Source: an uncultured Coriobacteriaceae bacterium
GTDB lineage: Bacteria > Actinomycetota > Coriobacteriia > Coriobacteriales > Atopobiaceae
Assembly (NCBI GenBank): GCA_902773995.1
Contig: CACYGL010000013.1
Coordinates: 14,804-75,078 of the forward strand
Direction: 5' to 3'
DNA length: 60,275 bases
The position numbers were made by a program, and so were the translations under genes. Under the pieces are notes generated by a model that was not told where the DNA came from, ran no database searches, and saw nothing but the letters and a program-made list of their open reading frames with translations. Every line of letters starts with the position of its first letter. Within the stretch, counting starts at the first letter, position 1. This document shows positions 1 through 8,421 of the stretch, one piece after another.

Positions 1-2257
1 GACCACGGCGTCGGCGACAACCTGGGGCGGCACGTCTCGGCCGAGGTCGATGACGTTGTATCCGTAGTTCTCGAGCAGCATGCGCACGATGTTCTTGCCA
101 ATGTCGTGGATGTCTCCGTGAACGGTGCACACCACGATAGAGCCCTTCTCGGGCACGTTTGCGCTCTGCCCGCTGGCGTCCACGGCGGCCTTGATGGTCT
201 CGAAGCCTGCCTTGGCTGCCTCCGCAGAGGCCATGAGCTGCGGCAGGAAGAAGATGCCCTTCTCGAAGCGCTCGCCCACCACGTCAAGCGCAGGGATCAG
301 GACCTCGTTGATGACGTACATGGGATCGTGCTCGGCGATGACCTGGGAAACTACCTCGGGCATGGGACCCTTGCGGCCAGCAAGCACCAGCTCGCGGGCA
401 CGGGCGGCGGGGTCTGCGGGCTCGGCGGGCGCTGCGGCTGGTGCAGCGGAAGCACTGGCCGAGGGCGTAGCGGCCTTCTCGCCAGGCGATGCCGGAACCG
501 GGGCGCGGTCGCTCCTCTCGGCGTAGTTGGCCACAAAGTACTGGGCACTCTCGTCTTCGCCGGAAAGCACGCGCCAGGAGTCGACCACGTCCATCATGCG
601 GGTGAGGCAGGGATTGATGATGGCCAGGTCAAGACCGGCCGAGAAGGCCGCGGCAAGGAAGGTCCCGTTCACAAGCGGCCTGAAGGGCAGGCCAAAGCTG
701 ATGTTGCTCACGCCCAACACGGTGCGAACGCCAGGCAGCTCCTGCTTGACCAGGCGTATGGCGTCGAGAATGGCCCGGGGCTGGGTCTGGTCGGTTGAGG
801 CAGCCATGGTGAGGCAGTCGATGACCACGTCGTGGCGCGGAATGTCGAGCCGCTCGCACTCGCGCACAATCTTTCGAGCAATGGAGAGACGACCCTCCGC
901 CGTGGCGGGGATGCCATCCTCGTCCAGGGTGAGCCCCACCACCGCGCAGCCGTAGTGCTTCACAATGGGCAGCACGTCTGCCATGGTCTGGGCCTTGCCG
1001 TTGGTTGAGTTGATCAGCGCCTTGCCCGGGTAGCTGCGCACGGCCGCCTCGATCACGGCCGGGTCCGCGGCGTCGATCTGCAGGGGAAGCGTGCTCACGC
1101 CCTGAAGCTCCGAGGTCAAGGATCTGCGCCCCGGCACGGCCCTGCTCGATGGCCATGTTCATCACGTAGTCGTGGTCGCCCGAGCGCAGCGCCTCCTTCA
1201 TCAGGCGCTTGCCGGTGGGGTTGATGCGCTCGCCTATGACGCCCACCTGACCGTAGTCGAGCGAGCAGACCTCCTGCGCGCTCGAGACGGCAAAGCTGTC
1301 GCGCACATGGCGGGCGGCAGGCATGCGGCCGGCGAGAAGCCCGTGCTCGCGGGCGATGTGCGCGGGCGTCGTGCCGCAGCAGCCGCCAATCACGGTGACG
1401 CCAGCGTCCAGCATCTCGGCGACGGCCCCCGCATACTCCTCGGGGCCCACGTCGTACGTGGTCACGCCATCCACCACGTGCGGCAGCCCGGCATTTGCCT
1501 GCGCCATCACGGGGCAGGACGTCCATGGGAGCATGCGCTCCACGAGCGGCGCCACCGCGGCGGGTCCGAGCCCGCAGTTGATGCCCACGACGTCTGCCCC
1601 CAGCGAGGAGAGCGTGACTGCGGCCGCCTCCGGCGTGGTCCCCAAAAACGTGCGCCCGTCCTCGCCAAAGGTCATGGTCACGAACGCAGGAAGGTCAGAG
1701 TTCTCGCGCACGGCGAGAAGCGCGGCCTTCGCCTCGGCAAGGTCGGCCATGGTCTCGATAACGAAAAGGTCCGCACCTGCTGCGTCTGCCGCCCGAACCT
1801 GCTCGGCAAAGAGGTCGTACGCGTCGTCGAAGGGCAGCGGACCCATGGGCTCGAGAAGCTGCCCCGTGGGGCCGAGGTCGGCAGCCACGTAGCGAGCACC
1901 CGATTCCCGCGCACACGAGACGGCGGCCGATAAGACCTCGCCAACGCTCGCGGCATCCCCCAACTTGGCAGAGTTGGCACCAAATGTGTTGGTGGTCACG
2001 ACCTCGGCACCCGCGGCGACATAGGCGGCGTGGACCTCCCGAATCTCGGAGGGGTTCGTGAGGCAGAGCAGCTCGGGAAGCTCGCCCGCGGCAAGGCCCC
2101 GAGCCTGGAGCTGCGTTCCCATGGCCCCATCGAAGAGCAGGAACTCCTCGCCACGAAGCACGGCGGCAAGATGCTCGTCGCGCACACGGCGGGGGCGAGG
2201 GGCAAGCCGGTCCTTTGGCCAGCGCGACTCTCCCCTTGCGAAACCATTGGCGCTCAT
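1..2257 (-). CDS. metH: Cobalamin-dependent methionine synthase, left-edge partial, frame broken
   Basis: Transfers methyl from methyltetrahydrofolate to homocysteine in the cytoplasm. The N-terminal homocysteine-binding barrel is clear (FDGAMGTQL, zinc cysteines in GINCG and GGCCG). A pterin-binding domain follows (GERINPTGKR), then a linker and cobalamin domain with the DxHxxG motif GDIHDIGKN at about 91-117. The gene continues beyond position 1. Start ATG 2257 has GAGAGGAG six bases upstream. Near 1110-1118 the reading frame changes: GAQILDL is followed out of frame by ELQGVSTLPLQID, and the usual pterin-site stretch (NAG..G.DE) of roughly 18 residues is absent. Both sides are otherwise intact, so this is a small deletion and not decay. 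There is no reactivation domain; that role falls to the upstream gene. Confidence 0.93.
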
Positions 2258-2275
2258 GGGCAGCTCCTCTCGCCG

Positions 2276-2983
2276 CTATCCGCGACATGTGTGGCCGGTT
2301 GGCCGTATGGTGCAGAAGTCAAAGCATGGGCAGCCCGCGCAGCTCGCATGCGTGGAGGGCTGCATCGCATCGAAGAGCCCCACCACGGCCGTCACGCTCT
2401 TGGTTGGCACCATGAGCAGGGTATCCGTGAGCGTGATGCCCAGCTGGCGCTGGGCGTCGAGCGCCTGCAGAAGGACTGGTTGGGTCGTCATGGGCATGTC
2501 CCCGTAGCCGGGGCTAAAGCGGAAGTTCGAGAAGAGCCCGCGCTCGTGGCCTGCGGCGACGATGGAGGCCTCGCAGGCGTCCGCCGCACGCTCGACCAGC
2601 GCGGTTGCCGCCGCGTCGAACACCACCTGGCCAACGCGGTCGGTGAGCGAGAGGCGTCGAAGCTCGCGCTCGACCCCCATGCCCACGGTCACGGCCATGA
2701 CGCCAACCGCAACGGCACCGTCCATATGCTCTTGCATGGAGCGCCCGAGAAGCTCGAGCGACGTGCCGGAAAGCCGGACGATGGGCGTGCCGTCCTCCTT
2801 GGTCCCACGACCCTCCACCTCAAAGAGCCGCCACACGCCGCGAGGCGCACCGATGGAGAGACACCGCTCAACGCCACCGTTGATGCGTCCCTCGAGTTCC
2901 TGGGTCATCTCCTGACCCGCATAGCCAAGGTAGCGAAGGACCTCGGCGCGGTCGACGGAGTCTATTGCATACGACTCGACCAC
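2276..2983 (-). CDS. Stand-alone methionine synthase reactivation (AdoMet-binding) protein
   Basis: Matches the vitamin-B12-dependent methionine synthase activation domain, which binds S-adenosylmethionine and remethylates oxidised cobalamin on MetH. The AdoMet-site signature appears as RFSPGYGDMP, followed by LGITLTDTLLMVPTKSV, and the C terminus carries a Cys cluster (CAGCPCFDFC). About 235 residues, the size of the separate domain in species that split MetH. The ORF is open to ATG 3019, but that start would overlap metF by 32 bp. GTG 2983, five bases after the metF stop with GGGGTGA just ahead, fits better. It lies between metF and metH on the same strand, 18 bp before metH, so the three probably form one transcript. 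Confidence 0.85.
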   Translation of the reverse strand: MVESYAIDSVDRAEVLRYLGYAGQEMTQELEGRINGGVERCLSIGAPRGVWRLFEVEGRGTKEDGTPIVRLSGTSLELLGRSMQEHMDGAVAVGVMAVTVGMGVERELRRLSLTDRVGQVVFDAAATALVERAADACEASIVAAGHERGLFSNFRFSPGYGDMPMTTQPVLLQALDAQRQLGITLTDTLLMVPTKSVTAVVGLFDAMQPSTHASCAGCPCFDFCTIRPTGHTCRG

Positions 2984-2987
2984 AGCA

Positions 2988-3854
2988 TCACCCCAGGTAC
3001 CCCATACCAGCAAGGGCATCGTGAGTGGCCTGGGCGATCTCGGGATGGTTCATGCTGTAGATGTGGATGCCATCGACCCCGTTCTCCGCGAGGTCACAGA
3101 TCTGCTCGCAGGCATACTCGATGCCCGCACGGGCCTGGGCAGTGGGGTCGTCGCCCGCGCGAACGAGGCGCTTCACGACCTTCGCCGGAATCGACGCCCC
3201 GCAGTTAAACGCCATGCGCTGAATCTGTTTGACGCTCGTGAAGGGCATGATGCCGGCGACGATGGGCAGCTTGATGCGATAGCGAAGGCACTGCTCGCGA
3301 AAGCGGTAGAAGTCGTCGTTGTCGAAGAAGAGCTGCGAAACCAGAAAGTCTGCCCCTGCGTCCTGCTTTATGCGCAGGGCGCGCATGGACTCGTCGAGCG
3401 ATGCGGACTCCACATGGCCTTCGGGATAGCACGCTGCGCCAATGCACAGCGTGGGGGCAGTCTCGTGGAGGTGGGCAATGAGGTCAGAGGCGTGCGAGAA
3501 GTCCATGACCTCCACACCAGGCCTGCGGTCGCCGCGGAGGGCGAGCACGTTCTGAACGCCCGCAGAGCGAAGCTCGGAAACGTAGGCGTCGACGTCAGCG
3601 GTGGTCGCCCCCATGCAGGTGAGGTGCGCGAGGGCAGTGACGCCCAAGTCCCCCTCGATGCGAGCGGCAATGGGAACCGTGTTCGCGGAGTTGCCCGAGC
3701 CCCCCGCGGAGTACGTAACCGAAATCCAGGCCGGATCGTTCTCCGCAATCTTCGACGCCACACGGTAGGCCTCGTCGAGCGGCATCTCGCCCTTCGGCGG
3801 AAAAATCTCGAACGAGAGCGTCTGTCCCGCCGCGAGCTTGTCGGTAATCCTCAT
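2988..3854 (-). CDS. metF: 5,10-methylenetetrahydrofolate reductase
   Basis: Flavoprotein TIM barrel that makes 5-methyl-THF for MetH. Family signatures are intact: FEIFPPKGE near the N terminus, the TYSAGGSG folate/flavin loop, LALRGD, and FLVSQLFFDNDDFYRF. The C-terminal part (GIMPFTSVKQIQRM, GVDGIHIYSMN) is complete. About 288 residues, normal length. The ORF extends upstream to 3926, but MRITDKL at 3854 aligns with the family N terminus and has GGGGAG a few bases ahead. It is first of a leftward metF-reactivase-metH set. The 131 bp upstream is too short for, and shows no sign of, a SAM or cobalamin riboswitch. Confidence 0.95.
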   Translation of the reverse strand: MRITDKLAAGQTLSFEIFPPKGEMPLDEAYRVASKIAENDPAWISVTYSAGGSGNSANTVPIAARIEGDLGVTALAHLTCMGATTADVDAYVSELRSAGVQNVLALRGDRRPGVEVMDFSHASDLIAHLHETAPTLCIGAACYPEGHVESASLDESMRALRIKQDAGADFLVSQLFFDNDDFYRFREQCLRYRIKLPIVAGIMPFTSVKQIQRMAFNCGASIPAKVVKRLVRAGDDPTAQARAGIEYACEQICDLAENGVDGIHIYSMNHPEIAQATHDALAGMGYLG

Positions 3855-3985
3855 GACTCCCCAATCGCACAGAAATGACCCCGAGGTTGTAGCAACACAT
3901 AGTAGACCCGACAACGCACGCACCACGAGCGGTTTACGAAATGGCTACCGTTGGCGAAGGCAAGCATCTCGGCGTTTCTCAGCGT

Positions 3986-4831
3986 CTAGTCACGCATGAA
4001 CGAAGGCATCTCACCCATCGAAGTCGCACGTGCAATCTCAAAGATGGCATCCGCCACCGCATCCTCGTCCGCTCGCCCGACATGCCAGCGAGCGGCATTC
4101 GCCGCGACTGGCGTGGCGTTGGCGACCGCGACGGAATTCTCGAAGCGCGTGAGGAGGGGGAGGTCGTTCTCGGCATCGCCGAAGCAGCAGACCTCGTCAT
4201 TTAACAGGCCAAGGCGCCTGGCAAGCCATTCCCCCGCCACGCCCTTGTCCCATCCGGCGGGCAGGATATCGATGTGGGGACGCTCCTGCATGGGAAAGAC
4301 GAAGTCGAACTCGGGACAGGCGTCCTCGAGCGCAGCGCGCACCTCCCTGCCCCTCGCGAAGTCGCCCACAACGCGAACGTTCGCCTTGACCGCCGGCTTC
4401 TCGGGAACCTCGTCGACGCTGCCAGTCACCGCAAAGAAGTATGGCGCCCGATGCTTCTCGAGGTAGCCCATGGGAGTCCTCACGGCATACTGCTCGCCGG
4501 TGTCAACGTAGTCCACGACAAGCCAGGCGTCCTCCATGCCATCGAGCGCCTTTGCGCATCGGCGAAGCGCTGCCAGGTCGAGCGGAACCTCGTGGACGAG
4601 GCGCCCATCGACGTAGATGAGTTGGCCGTTGTCCGCCAGCACGGTGGAGAGACAGGCTTTGTCGTTCTCGAACATCCAGGGGAGGGCAGAAGGCGCGCGA
4701 CCCGTTGCCGGGGCAAAGTGGACGCCCGCGGCCTGGGCGGCGTGAATGGCGTCGCGGGCATACGGCGTCACGATGTGCTCCCCAGCCCATGCCAGGGTGT
4801 TGTCCAAGTCTGAGAGTATGAGCTTGATCAC
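3986..4831 (-). CDS. HAD-superfamily (Cof-type) phosphatase
   Basis: Cytosolic HAD phosphatase of the Cof/IIB type, about 281 residues. Motif I is LSDLDNT (nucleophile Asp), followed by an ATGRAPS motif II region. A C2-type cap lies between residues ~80 and 190. The closing motif is GWDKGVAGEWLARRLGL then CFGDAENDLPLL (motif IV acidic residues). Substrate cannot be read from sequence; relatives dephosphorylate sugar phosphates or cofactors. The ORF is open to 4966, but similarity begins at VIKLILSD, whose GTG (4831) is preceded by GGGGGA, so I place the start there. It stands alone between metF and the prepilin peptidase. Confidence 0.85.
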   Translation of the reverse strand: MIKLILSDLDNTLAWAGEHIVTPYARDAIHAAQAAGVHFAPATGRAPSALPWMFENDKACLSTVLADNGQLIYVDGRLVHEVPLDLAALRRCAKALDGMEDAWLVVDYVDTGEQYAVRTPMGYLEKHRAPYFFAVTGSVDEVPEKPAVKANVRVVGDFARGREVRAALEDACPEFDFVFPMQERPHIDILPAGWDKGVAGEWLARRLGLLNDEVCCFGDAENDLPLLTRFENSVAVANATPVAANAARWHVGRADEDAVADAIFEIARATSMGEMPSFMRD

Positions 4832-5139
4832 GCGATCCCCCAAACGGCATTCGCCGAGTACATGCAGGCCTTGCCCCACGAGTGTAACGCGATGCAAGCG
4901 CACCGACATTGCGGCCGTCAAGCACCCCGACGTAGGGGGAGACGACCGGGGCGCGAGGCCGCGCACTCGAAGGCAAGACCATATCGACAGGGGGCGACGA
5001 GATGTCGCGGACCCCAGCCGAACCGCCGGCGGGTGTTGGGGGACCGCCAGTGGCGCACCTATGGTACGACAACCCGGAGGCCCCCAACACTAAAAAACTT
5101 TTTATGTAATAGAACTGAACGAATGCAAGGTGCGAACGG
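4832..5139. other. Intergenic region without recognisable gene
   Basis: 308 bp between two leftward genes. The half next to the HAD gene is GC-rich. The half near 5090-5139 is AT-richer, with an A5CT5 stretch at about 5094-5104 that could form the U-rich tail of a weak terminator for the prepilin peptidase transcript. No ORF with coding character, riboswitch or tRNA seen. Confidence 0.5.
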
Positions 5140-5838
5140 TCAAAATGTTCGGTAGGCGGTCAGAATGAGCATCGAAGCCAAGACCGTCGGGGCAAGGGGG
5201 AAGGCATGCGGAAGCCCATCACCAGTTGCGCCCCTGCGTTGGATTCCCCACGCCCCCACACACCCCACAAGCGCCAGCAGGCACGAGAGGGCAACGCACG
5301 CCAAGCCACCCACTGGCCCCAGATACGTCCCGCACGCCGAGAGGAGCTTGATGTCTCCACCACCGAGACCCTCTCGGGGGCTGCCCCTCACGCGCCCCCA
5401 GAGACAGCGGACGCCCAGCAGGACGAGAAACACCGTCATCCCGCCCGCTAGCGACATTTCCGCCTCACGCAAAATGCGGTAGCTCCCCTCGCCGCCCGCT
5501 GCGGCACGCACCGCCCCCACGCAGAGCCCCACGGCCCTAGTGATGAGGATTGCGACAACCACGCGATTGGGAACGATCCTCCTCCCAAGGTCCGTCACGC
5601 TCCCAACGGCAAGCGCCGCCGCAATCGCCGTCAACTCCACTGCACTCGCCCAGCTCGTCGAGGTCGCAACCACACAGACACCCGCAAGTGCCCCACACAG
5701 GGCAACCAACGCCCGCCCCATTGTTGACCACCCCGCAAGCTCGCGTCTTGCGGCGGTCCTTCCCGCCCCGCCCACGGCGCACGCCGCAAGGGCACATGCC
5801 ATCGCAAACCAGACGACCCACGCACATCTCTCCCCCAT
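5140..5838 (-). CDS. A24-family prepilin peptidase (methylase domain absent)
   Basis: Polytopic membrane aspartyl protease that would cleave type IV prepilin or pseudopilin leaders at the cytoplasmic membrane face. Both catalytic aspartates are visible: SVTDLGRRIVPN (residues ~79-90) and the GLGGGDIKLL box (residues ~157-166). About 232 residues with six to eight hydrophobic segments. It lacks the N-terminal CxxC...CxxC methyltransferase domain of PilD, as is common for short actinobacterial Tad-type peptidases. No pilin, ATPase or Tad gene lies in the window, so it is an orphan here. The start is ATG 5838; upstream ATGs are out of frame. Confidence 0.85.
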   Translation of the reverse strand: MGERCAWVVWFAMACALAACAVGGAGRTAARRELAGWSTMGRALVALCGALAGVCVVATSTSWASAVELTAIAAALAVGSVTDLGRRIVPNRVVVAILITRAVGLCVGAVRAAAGGEGSYRILREAEMSLAGGMTVFLVLLGVRCLWGRVRGSPREGLGGGDIKLLSACGTYLGPVGGLACVALSCLLALVGCVGAWGIQRRGATGDGLPHAFPLAPTVLASMLILTAYRTF

Positions 5839-6152
5839 CGCAGCCTCCAGCCAACGAGACTCCCCATGAGTCGATGATATGCGAACATACGTACGTAAAT
5901 TGGGAACGCAAGCCCGCCTGTGATGCCAGCAGAAGGGTCACAGGGGCCAAAACTCCCCTTCTGAGCTGCTCGAATGACGCGAATGGACACAAGCCGTCAG
6001 ATTCGTGACAGATTCGCATGCGGTCTAATTGCGACGCCCGAAGGACGTTGGGATTCGCGCCACGAAAAGGATTAGACTCATGGCCAATTGGCTGCTTGCC
6101 AGCCACCCGCTCCCAAGACTCGGGCATGCGCTCTTGAAAGGAGATGGCTGCG
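5839..6152. other. Divergent intergenic region
   Basis: 314 bp separating the leftward prepilin peptidase from the rightward CDF transporter, so it must hold both promoters. A tandem octamer CAGATTCG occurs at about 5998-6016 and could be a regulator site. I found no convincing yybP-ykoY (manganese) or czcD (NiCo) riboswitch ahead of the transporter and no tRNA. Confidence 0.45.
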
Positions 6153-7325
6153 ATGACAGATTGGCTTGTGCGGAGGTTTCTCGACGGCGTGAGCACAACA
6201 GACCCCGCGGGCAGGACGCGCTATGGCCAGTTCGCCGGCATAGTCTGCATCGTATGCAACGTGGTACTCTGCGTCGCGAAGGGGGTCGTGGGCTTCATCG
6301 CGGGATCCGTCTCGATCGTGGCGGACGCGGTGAACAACCTGTCAGACGCCTCGAGCAACATCGTCGCTCTTCTCGGCTTCAAGCTGGCGAGCAAGCCAGC
6401 AGACGACGAGCACCCCTATGGCCATGGTCGCTTCGAGTACCTGGCGTCGCTCACCGTCGCGGCGCTGGTGCTTGCCGTGGGCATCAACCTGGTGATCACC
6501 TCGATCCAGAAGATCGTCTCCCCCGAACCTACGGAGTTCGGCCCTGTCGTCGTCGCGGTTCTCGCCCTCTCCATGGCCGTAAAGTCCTGGATGGCGGCCT
6601 TCAACGTCTCGCTCGGAAAGCGCATCTCCTCCGAGACACTCACCGCAACTGCCGTGGACTCGCGAAACGACGTCATCACCTCCGGTGCGGTGCTTGCTGC
6701 CGCGATCGTCTCGTACCTAACTGGCTTTGACCTCGACGGCATTGCCGGAACCATCGTTGGAGCCTTCATTTGCTGGAGTGGCTTCTCCCTGGTGCGCGAG
6801 GCAATCGACCCGCTGCTGGGCCGCGCCCCCAGTCCGGCACTCATCGCCCACATCCACGACAAGATCATGAGCTATCCCGGGGTCCTCGGCACGCACGACC
6901 TCATGGTCCACGACTACGGCCCAGGCCGCCAGTTTGCGAGCGCGCACGTCGAGATGGCCGGCGAGGGAGACGTCTTCGCGAGCCACGACCTTCTCGACAA
7001 CATCGAGCAGGACTTCCTCAGGGAGGGCCTGGTCATGACCCTGCACTACGACCCCATCGTAACCAACGACCCGCGCGTGGCAGACATGCGGCACTGGATC
7101 TCGATCCATATACGCGAGATTGACCCTCGTCTCACGATCCATGACCTTCGCACGGTGCCCGGTCCAACGCACACCAACGTGATCTTTGACTGCGTGCGTC
7201 CGCATGACCTCCCCATGACAAACGACGAGCTTCGTGCGGCAATCTCGAAGGTCGTCACGTCTAAGTACCCAAAGGCAATCTGCAAGATCACGATCGACAA
7301 CAGCTACGTTTCGTCCCAGCAGTAA
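6153..7325 (+). CDS. Cation diffusion facilitator family metal exporter
   Basis: Membrane metal/proton antiporter of the CDF family, about 390 residues. The N-terminal half has six helices with metal-site motifs DAVNNLSD (TM2), HPYGHGRFEY (loop after TM2) and DSRNDV (TM5). The C-terminal half is a cytosolic dimerisation domain (YPGVLGTHDLMVHDYGPG, HVEM) with an extra ~90-residue tail containing a second similar fold (ISIHIREIDPRLTIHDLR). AAAGGAG at 6137-6143 abuts ATG 6144 but lies nine bases before ATG 6153, so 6153 is the better start. Substrate (Zn, Mn, Fe) is not decidable. Pth2 follows after 8 bp and is probably cotranscribed. Confidence 0.93.
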   Translation: MTDWLVRRFLDGVSTTDPAGRTRYGQFAGIVCIVCNVVLCVAKGVVGFIAGSVSIVADAVNNLSDASSNIVALLGFKLASKPADDEHPYGHGRFEYLASLTVAALVLAVGINLVITSIQKIVSPEPTEFGPVVVAVLALSMAVKSWMAAFNVSLGKRISSETLTATAVDSRNDVITSGAVLAAAIVSYLTGFDLDGIAGTIVGAFICWSGFSLVREAIDPLLGRAPSPALIAHIHDKIMSYPGVLGTHDLMVHDYGPGRQFASAHVEMAGEGDVFASHDLLDNIEQDFLREGLVMTLHYDPIVTNDPRVADMRHWISIHIREIDPRLTIHDLRTVPGPTHTNVIFDCVRPHDLPMTNDELRAAISKVVTSKYPKAICKITIDNSYVSSQQ

Positions 7326-7333
7326 GGAATGGC

Positions 7334-7780
7334 ATGTCAGGCTACAAGTCCAAGCAGATGATCGTCATGAGGCGAGACCTCAAGATGCGCAAGGGAAAGA
7401 TTGCGGCGCAGGCGGGACACGCCTGCGTGGAGGCAACGCTCATGGCGCTTGCTCGCGAGCAGCGTCTTGACCAGGTACGCGTTCGCACCACCCCTGACGG
7501 GACGCCGACCTGGGTGTACCTCGACCACCCGGAGGCAGACTCCACAGCGCTCTCGGACTGGTTCGACTCTGGTGTGGCAAAGGTCTGCGTGTACGTGGAC
7601 TCGGAGGAAGCCCTTCTCGACATCGCAGAGAGGGGACGCGAGCAGGGCTTTGCCGTGGCACTCGTACGCGATGCCGGCCTCACCGAGTTCCACGGCGAGG
7701 CAACGCTCACGTGCCTTGCCTTCGAACCGCTGCCCGCCGAGAAGATCGATCCCATTACCGGCGATCTTCCGCTCTACTAG
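7334..7780 (+). CDS. Archaeal/eukaryotic-type peptidyl-tRNA hydrolase (Pth2)
   Basis: Predicted to release peptide from peptidyl-tRNA after aborted translation. The sequence follows the Pth2 fold and not bacterial Pth: KQMIVMRRDLKMRKGKIAAQAGHACVE at the N terminus (conserved K..QxxHA), VCVYVDSEEALL in the middle, LVRDAGLTEFHGEATLTCLAFEP, and the terminal IDPITGDLPLY. 148 residues, slightly longer than the ~120-residue core because of an insertion around TTPDGTPTWVYLDHPEADS. The RBS GTAAGGAA precedes ATG 7334. It sits immediately after the CDF transporter. Pth2 is known sporadically in bacteria; whether a canonical Pth also exists cannot be told here. Confidence 0.85.
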   Translation: MSGYKSKQMIVMRRDLKMRKGKIAAQAGHACVEATLMALAREQRLDQVRVRTTPDGTPTWVYLDHPEADSTALSDWFDSGVAKVCVYVDSEEALLDIAERGREQGFAVALVRDAGLTEFHGEATLTCLAFEPLPAEKIDPITGDLPLY

Positions 7781-7793
7781 AAGGCATGACCCG

Positions 7794-8159
7794 CTACATG
7801 GCAATCGCGAGGACGATGGCAACCACGAGCAGCATCGCTGCGACGATTGGCAAGGCAGTCATCGACCGCGAACGAGAGTGTCGCGCCGTATAGGATGGCA
7901 GCTGGGGAATGGGTGTCTCGTGGATGCGGGCATTTCTCGCCGCAGCGGCATGCTGCACCGCGAACTGGGACGTATCCTCGCGGGGATGCGGCCGAGAGCT
8001 GGAGCACCTGCGAACTCGACGTCGCCTCGCGGCGACAGAGCGAGACCTCGTCCGTCCACCAGCGCGCCCCTGCGGCACGCCAGCGCCTCTGCGCCTCTGG
8101 CACTCCCCCGTCCCGTTGGGGTATCCCGAGTACATGGCATCCCTCGCAAAGATTGCCAC
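7794..8159 (-). CDS. Hypothetical small protein with C-terminal membrane helix
   Basis: A 121-codon reading frame, convergent with Pth2. Only the last third looks convincingly coding: a basic stretch followed by one hydrophobic helix (TALPIVAAMLLVVAIVLAIAM) ending at the stop, as in tail-anchored proteins. The first half is arginine-rich with poor codon character, and an alternative frame there carries CxxC-like pairs, so the gene may be frame-damaged, for example a zinc-ribbon plus tail-anchor protein with lost bases. No clear ribosome site. The 640 bp between Pth2 and cysK hold no better candidate. Confidence 0.3.
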   Translation of the reverse strand: MAIFARDAMYSGYPNGTGECQRRRGAGVPQGRAGGRTRSRSVAARRRRVRRCSSSRPHPREDTSQFAVQHAAAARNARIHETPIPQLPSYTARHSRSRSMTALPIVAAMLLVVAIVLAIAM

Positions 8160-8309
8160 TCACGGCCGAGAACCCATGGCCTCGCGAACTCCTTACCAGC
8201 CTACTCGTCCCCTACCCTATTTCTGGGAGTGGCCCGAACGGCCTCACGCAGGCGGCATGGTTTTCTCCGCATGCGGTTGGGCCAAAAGGCTGGGTCGATT
8301 ACCTCGATA

Positions 8310-8339
8310 ACAACATGTTGTGCAAAGGGTGTCACCCTT
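8310..8339. promoter_or_regulatory. Twin perfect palindromes upstream of cysK
   Basis: ACAACATGTTGT (8310-8321) is a 12-bp perfect palindrome. AAGGGTGTCACCCTT (8325-8339) is a 15-bp perfect inverted repeat around a single T. They are three bases apart and end 82 bp before the cysK start, a suitable place for dimeric sulfur-metabolism regulator sites. Regulator unknown. A further leader hairpin (GACGAG...CTCGTC, about 8346-8398) lies between them and the gene. Confidence 0.5.
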
Positions 8340-8421
8340 GTTCATGACGAGTTGTCCGGCGGAGGAGCCCCAGTGGGGGCAGCCGACTTGCCTCGTCACC
8401 AGACGCACAAGGAGTAGAAAG

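Noticed and set aside
3855..3985. SAM or cobalamin riboswitch ahead of metF
   Set aside because: The gap is only 131 bp, no conserved core is visible, and it is shorter than a cobalamin riboswitch.
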